Below the pieces are notes generated by a model. It did not search any database. It had not been told where the DNA came from and saw nothing but the letters and a program-made list of their open reading frames with translations. From Chitinophagaceae bacterium (GTDB lineage: Bacteria > Bacteroidota > Bacteroidia > Chitinophagales > Chitinophagaceae), in contig CANCKV010000223.1 in NCBI GenBank assembly GCA_947378615.1, positions 1 to 6,056 on the forward strand: a stretch of DNA of 6,056 bases, written 5' to 3'. Shown piece by piece: positions 4,537 to 6,056 of the stretch (positions within the stretch are counted from its first letter, which is position 1; every line of letters starts with the position of its first letter). The position numbers and the translations under genes were made by a program.

Positions 4537-4557
4537 CAAATGTACAGAATTACTGAA
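4537..4557 (-). promoter_or_regulatory. -7 box and shared operator core at the 4517/4557 divergent promoter
   Basis: On the minus strand TACATTTG (4544-4537) matches TAnnTTTG and would start transcription about 13 nt before the ATG at 4517. No good -33 box is visible. Immediately upstream lies TTCAGTAATTC (4557-4547), identical to the operator core at 3832-3842 in the same orientation. The core also covers the first base of the CI-like gene's ATG, so binding there could affect both directions. Confidence 0.55.
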
Positions 4558-5009
4558 TGAAAAACGGAGCAGAAATATTAAATGAGGTTCTCGAATTAAC
4601 AGGGAAAACTAAAAATTCTCTAGCTAAAGCTATTAATTTAAAGCGAAGTCAAAATTTGTATGATATAGAAAGCGGAAAGGTTAAAAATATTTCATCTGAA
4701 CTTTCAGAAAAAATAACATTAGCTTTTCCTCATATAAGCAGAGAGTATTTATTAACAGGCGAAGGGAATATGATATTGGGTAAAGGAGAAAGTAATAATA
4801 TCACAATTTCTGATTCATCAAAGAAGCAGGTTCACAAGAAAGACTTGGCAATAGAGTTAATAGTGGATAGGGCAAAGATTACAGTACTTGAAAGATACAT
4901 AGCTAAGCTTGTAGCCGATTCACTAAAGATTGAAGTGGCTCAGGTCTTAAAGATGCTCGATGACGATACTCAGATAGAAGTTGCAGAACGATTAAAGCTT
5001 TCTTCTTAG
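4557..5009 (+). CDS. XRE-family HTH protein, CI-like repressor without a peptidase domain
   Basis: Putative phage repressor. An N-terminal XRE helix-turn-helix covers about 5-70: AEILNEVLELTGKTKNSLAKAINLKRSQNLYDIESGK contains both DNA-binding helices, and residues 58-74 (PHISREYLLTGEGNMIL) match the 'SREYLLTGEG.ML' end of many Bacteroidetes phage repressors. After a polar linker (75-92), the C-terminal part (95-147) is helical and probably mediates oligomerisation. It lacks the S24/LexA-like peptidase domain, so classic RecA-stimulated self-cleavage is not expected. The ATG overlaps an operator core and a 6-codon leader frame (4540-4560) whose TGA overlaps this ATG. Cognate operators are probably those at 3820-3863 and 4547-4557. 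The HTH call is firm; the repressor role is inferred. Confidence 0.83.
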   Translation: MKNGAEILNEVLELTGKTKNSLAKAINLKRSQNLYDIESGKVKNISSELSEKITLAFPHISREYLLTGEGNMILGKGESNNITISDSSKKQVHKKDLAIELIVDRAKITVLERYIAKLVADSLKIEVAQVLKMLDDDTQIEVAERLKLSS

Positions 5010-5125
5010 CCTTTCTTTTTACTTTTTTGGACATAAAAACTAAATTTTAGAGTGCAAGAATAGTCTATTTGCTAAAATTATTAGTTGACTTTGATAAAAA
5101 TATTTATTAACAATAAAATTACACC

Positions 5126-5470
5126 ATGACACTTAATATAACAGATATAGAATTATACTCATTACTAAAGGCAAAGATTGGAGAGAAAGAAGCGACGGCG
5201 GTAATTGACTATGTGAAACAGGAAACAAAAGTTTCCACTTTCAAGGCGAAAGAAGATATTAGCAAGGATTTTGGAACATTACACGATTTCATGAATGTAA
5301 AATTCGAGGATATTGATGACAAGATTAAAGATTTGCCTACAAAAGACTTTGTACAAAAAGAAATCAGTAACTCAAAAGCCGAAATGATGAAGGCAATGTA
5401 TGTAACTAGTTTCATTCAGATTCTTTCAATAATAGGAGGGATATTGGCTATTTCTAAATTCTTTAAATAA
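5126..5470 (+). CDS. Coiled-coil protein with C-terminal membrane anchor (DUF1640-like)
   Basis: 114-aa protein. Residues 1-33 form an amphipathic helical head (ITDIELYSLLKAKIGEKEATAVIDYVKQE). Residues 34-90 are a charged helical stalk (KAKEDISKDFGTLHDFMNVKFEDIDDKIKDL). The end is one hydrophobic helix (about 92-109, YVTSFIQILSIIGGILAI) closed by KFFK. This layout, a helical head, a coiled stalk and a C-terminal anchor, is that of DUF1640/CCDC90-type small proteins, whose molecular function is unclear; similarity is by layout, not by a decisive motif. The stalk would face the cytoplasm. It is the first of three closely packed rightward genes after the CI-like gene, with a 116-nt upstream gap that could hold a promoter. 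Confidence 0.72.
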   Translation: MTLNITDIELYSLLKAKIGEKEATAVIDYVKQETKVSTFKAKEDISKDFGTLHDFMNVKFEDIDDKIKDLPTKDFVQKEISNSKAEMMKAMYVTSFIQILSIIGGILAISKFFK

Positions 5471-5476
5471 TCCTTT

Positions 5477-5614
5477 ATGAATAAGATGGCAAATAATTTA
5501 TTCAATCCAATTTTAAATCTGAAACATAAAATAATGAACGATATTAGGTATGCCTGTATATTTTGTTTCATCGTAAATGCAATATTAATAATAGGATTAT
5601 ATTTTAAAATATAA
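5477..5614 (+). CDS. 45-aa single-pass membrane protein
   Basis: Short frame from ATG at 5477 to TAA at 5614, starting 6 nt after the previous stop and ending 9 nt before the next start. The N-terminal half is polar (MNKMANNLFNPILNLKHKIMNDIR), and the rest is one hydrophobic helix at about residues 25-43 (YACIFCFIVNAILIIGLYF) ending KI. The tight packing on both sides, same strand and clear membrane helix argue for a real gene within a three-gene operon. No family is recognised. Met4 and Met20 are possible alternative starts. It could partner the membrane-anchored neighbour upstream. Confidence 0.62.
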   Translation: MNKMANNLFNPILNLKHKIMNDIRYACIFCFIVNAILIIGLYFKI

Positions 5615-5623
5615 ATGTAAATC

Positions 5624-5998
5624 ATGAATAAAGGAATAGAAGAAGCAAAGAGATATATCGACAATGCAAAGGAAATACTAAGCACAAAAGCAGGAAAGGA
5701 CAATAATCATTACTCTGATAAGAAATACGTCCGTATGGCAGGAAATACGGCATACAATGGAGTATTGGAAGCTTTGGATATCATAGTTCCATCATTGCCA
5801 AAACGTAAAAGGAAAAGTGTGGAGTATTACCAAATGGAACTTGCTAAGAAGGATAAGAAGTTATTACTGCTTTACAATGATACCTATCAGATTTTACATT
5901 TATCGTTAGGTTATGATGGTAATCTTAATGTAGGAGTAGTGAAAGCTGGTATGGAAGCAGCAGAGGAACTTATTGAGAAAGTAGGAAGGTTTATTTAA
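5624..5998 (+). CDS. DUF5618-like helical protein (124 aa), possibly HEPN-related
   Basis: Soluble, mostly helical protein. I recognise the pattern of the Bacteroidetes family DUF5618: EAKRYIDNAKEIL (7-19), DKKYVRMAGNTAYNGVLEALD (32-52), KRKSVEYYQMELAKKDKKLL (62-81), then YNDTYQILHLSLGYDGNLN (84-102) and a last helix (VVKAGMEAAEELIEKV). The four-helix layout recalls HEPN domains, but no clear Rx4-6H ribonuclease motif is present; the nearest is N85...H92. It is the third gene of the rightward operon, with 9 nt separating it from the membrane gene before it. The length looks complete, ending 58 bp before the window edge. DUF5618 has no established function, and the HEPN link is my inference. 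Confidence 0.68.
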   Translation: MNKGIEEAKRYIDNAKEILSTKAGKDNNHYSDKKYVRMAGNTAYNGVLEALDIIVPSLPKRKRKSVEYYQMELAKKDKKLLLLYNDTYQILHLSLGYDGNLNVGVVKAGMEAAEELIEKVGRFI

Positions 5999-6056
5999 TA
6001 GAATAAAAATAAATAACCTCGTTTTTAGAATATTTTCATTCACCTAAAAATATATA

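Noticed and set aside
4511..4539. E. coli-like -35/-10 pair (TTGACA, 17-nt spacer, TTACAA)
   Set aside because: Bacteroidetes primary sigma factors use TAnnTTTG and TTTG boxes; the -35 overlaps the start of the leftward gene, so this is probably chance.
5010..5125. Promoter for the right-arm operon
   Set aside because: Partial TTTG and TnnnTTTG-like strings occur, but none gives a good box pair at proper spacing, so no site is called; no terminator hairpin is visible after the repressor gene either.
5209..5415. Minus-strand frame of 68 codons
   Set aside because: Antisense shadow of the coiled-coil gene at 5126-5470.
5416..5703. Minus-strand hydrophobic frame of 95 codons resembling a membrane protein
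   Set aside because: It crosses the boundaries of three well-packed plus-strand genes; hydrophobicity comes from antisense of Asn/Lys-rich codons.
5999..6056. Terminator after the DUF5618-like gene
   Set aside because: The stretch is A/T-rich with a short T run but no clear stem before the window ends.

Overview
The window looks like part of a temperate phage or prophage (or a closely related mobile element) of a Bacteroidetes host. The DNA is A+T-rich. Two leftward regulator genes have promoter boxes matching the Bacteroidetes -7 consensus TAnnTTTG, and most starts lack a Shine-Dalgarno sequence and follow A/T-rich leaders. The content is phage-like: an SbcC/Rad50-type ATPase, two small XRE-type regulators, a stray tRNA gene and many tiny unknown genes. 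I cannot name the genus or prove integration, because no integrase, structural gene or attachment site lies in the window.

Left arm (1-3782, all on the minus strand). Reading leftward from 3782 there are: a Cro-like HTH protein (3579-3782); two tightly coupled unknown genes (3283-3492 and 2770-3279); two very small genes sharing an identical 16-bp leader (2523-2681 and 2349-2489, the second a one-helix membrane protein); a tRNA gene with CAT anticodon that strongly resembles an initiator tRNA (2195-2267); a 55-codon basic gene just after it (2007-2174); an acidic 95-aa gene (1628-1915) overlapped by a 29-aa membrane-peptide gene (1558-1647); and the N-terminal 500 residues of an SMC-like ATPase (1-1501), cut by the window edge. 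Five GC-rich hairpins sit between these genes. Three have the same apical sequence GTTTCTAC (minus strand) on different stems, and two have good U tracts. This looks like a leftward early operon punctuated by hairpins, fed at least partly from the promoter at 3812-3843.

Switch region (3783-4560). The intergenic region 3783-3906 holds a 15-bp direct repeat and an overlapping imperfect palindrome between the promoter boxes, plus a perfect DnaA-box 9-mer. A rightward gene with winged-helix character (3907-4125) converges on a leftward unknown gene (4131-4517). That gene's promoter region contains the same operator-like core GAATTACTGAA, which also overlaps the start of a second, CI-like HTH gene (4557-5009). 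The simplest reading is a lysis/lysogeny circuit in which one regulator sees related operators at both places.

Right arm (5126-5998, plus strand). Three closely packed genes encode a coiled-coil protein with a C-terminal membrane helix, a 45-aa membrane protein, and a 124-aa helical protein I recognise as DUF5618-like. Lying beside the CI-like gene and transcribed in the same direction, they could be lysogen-expressed cargo, but their function is unknown.
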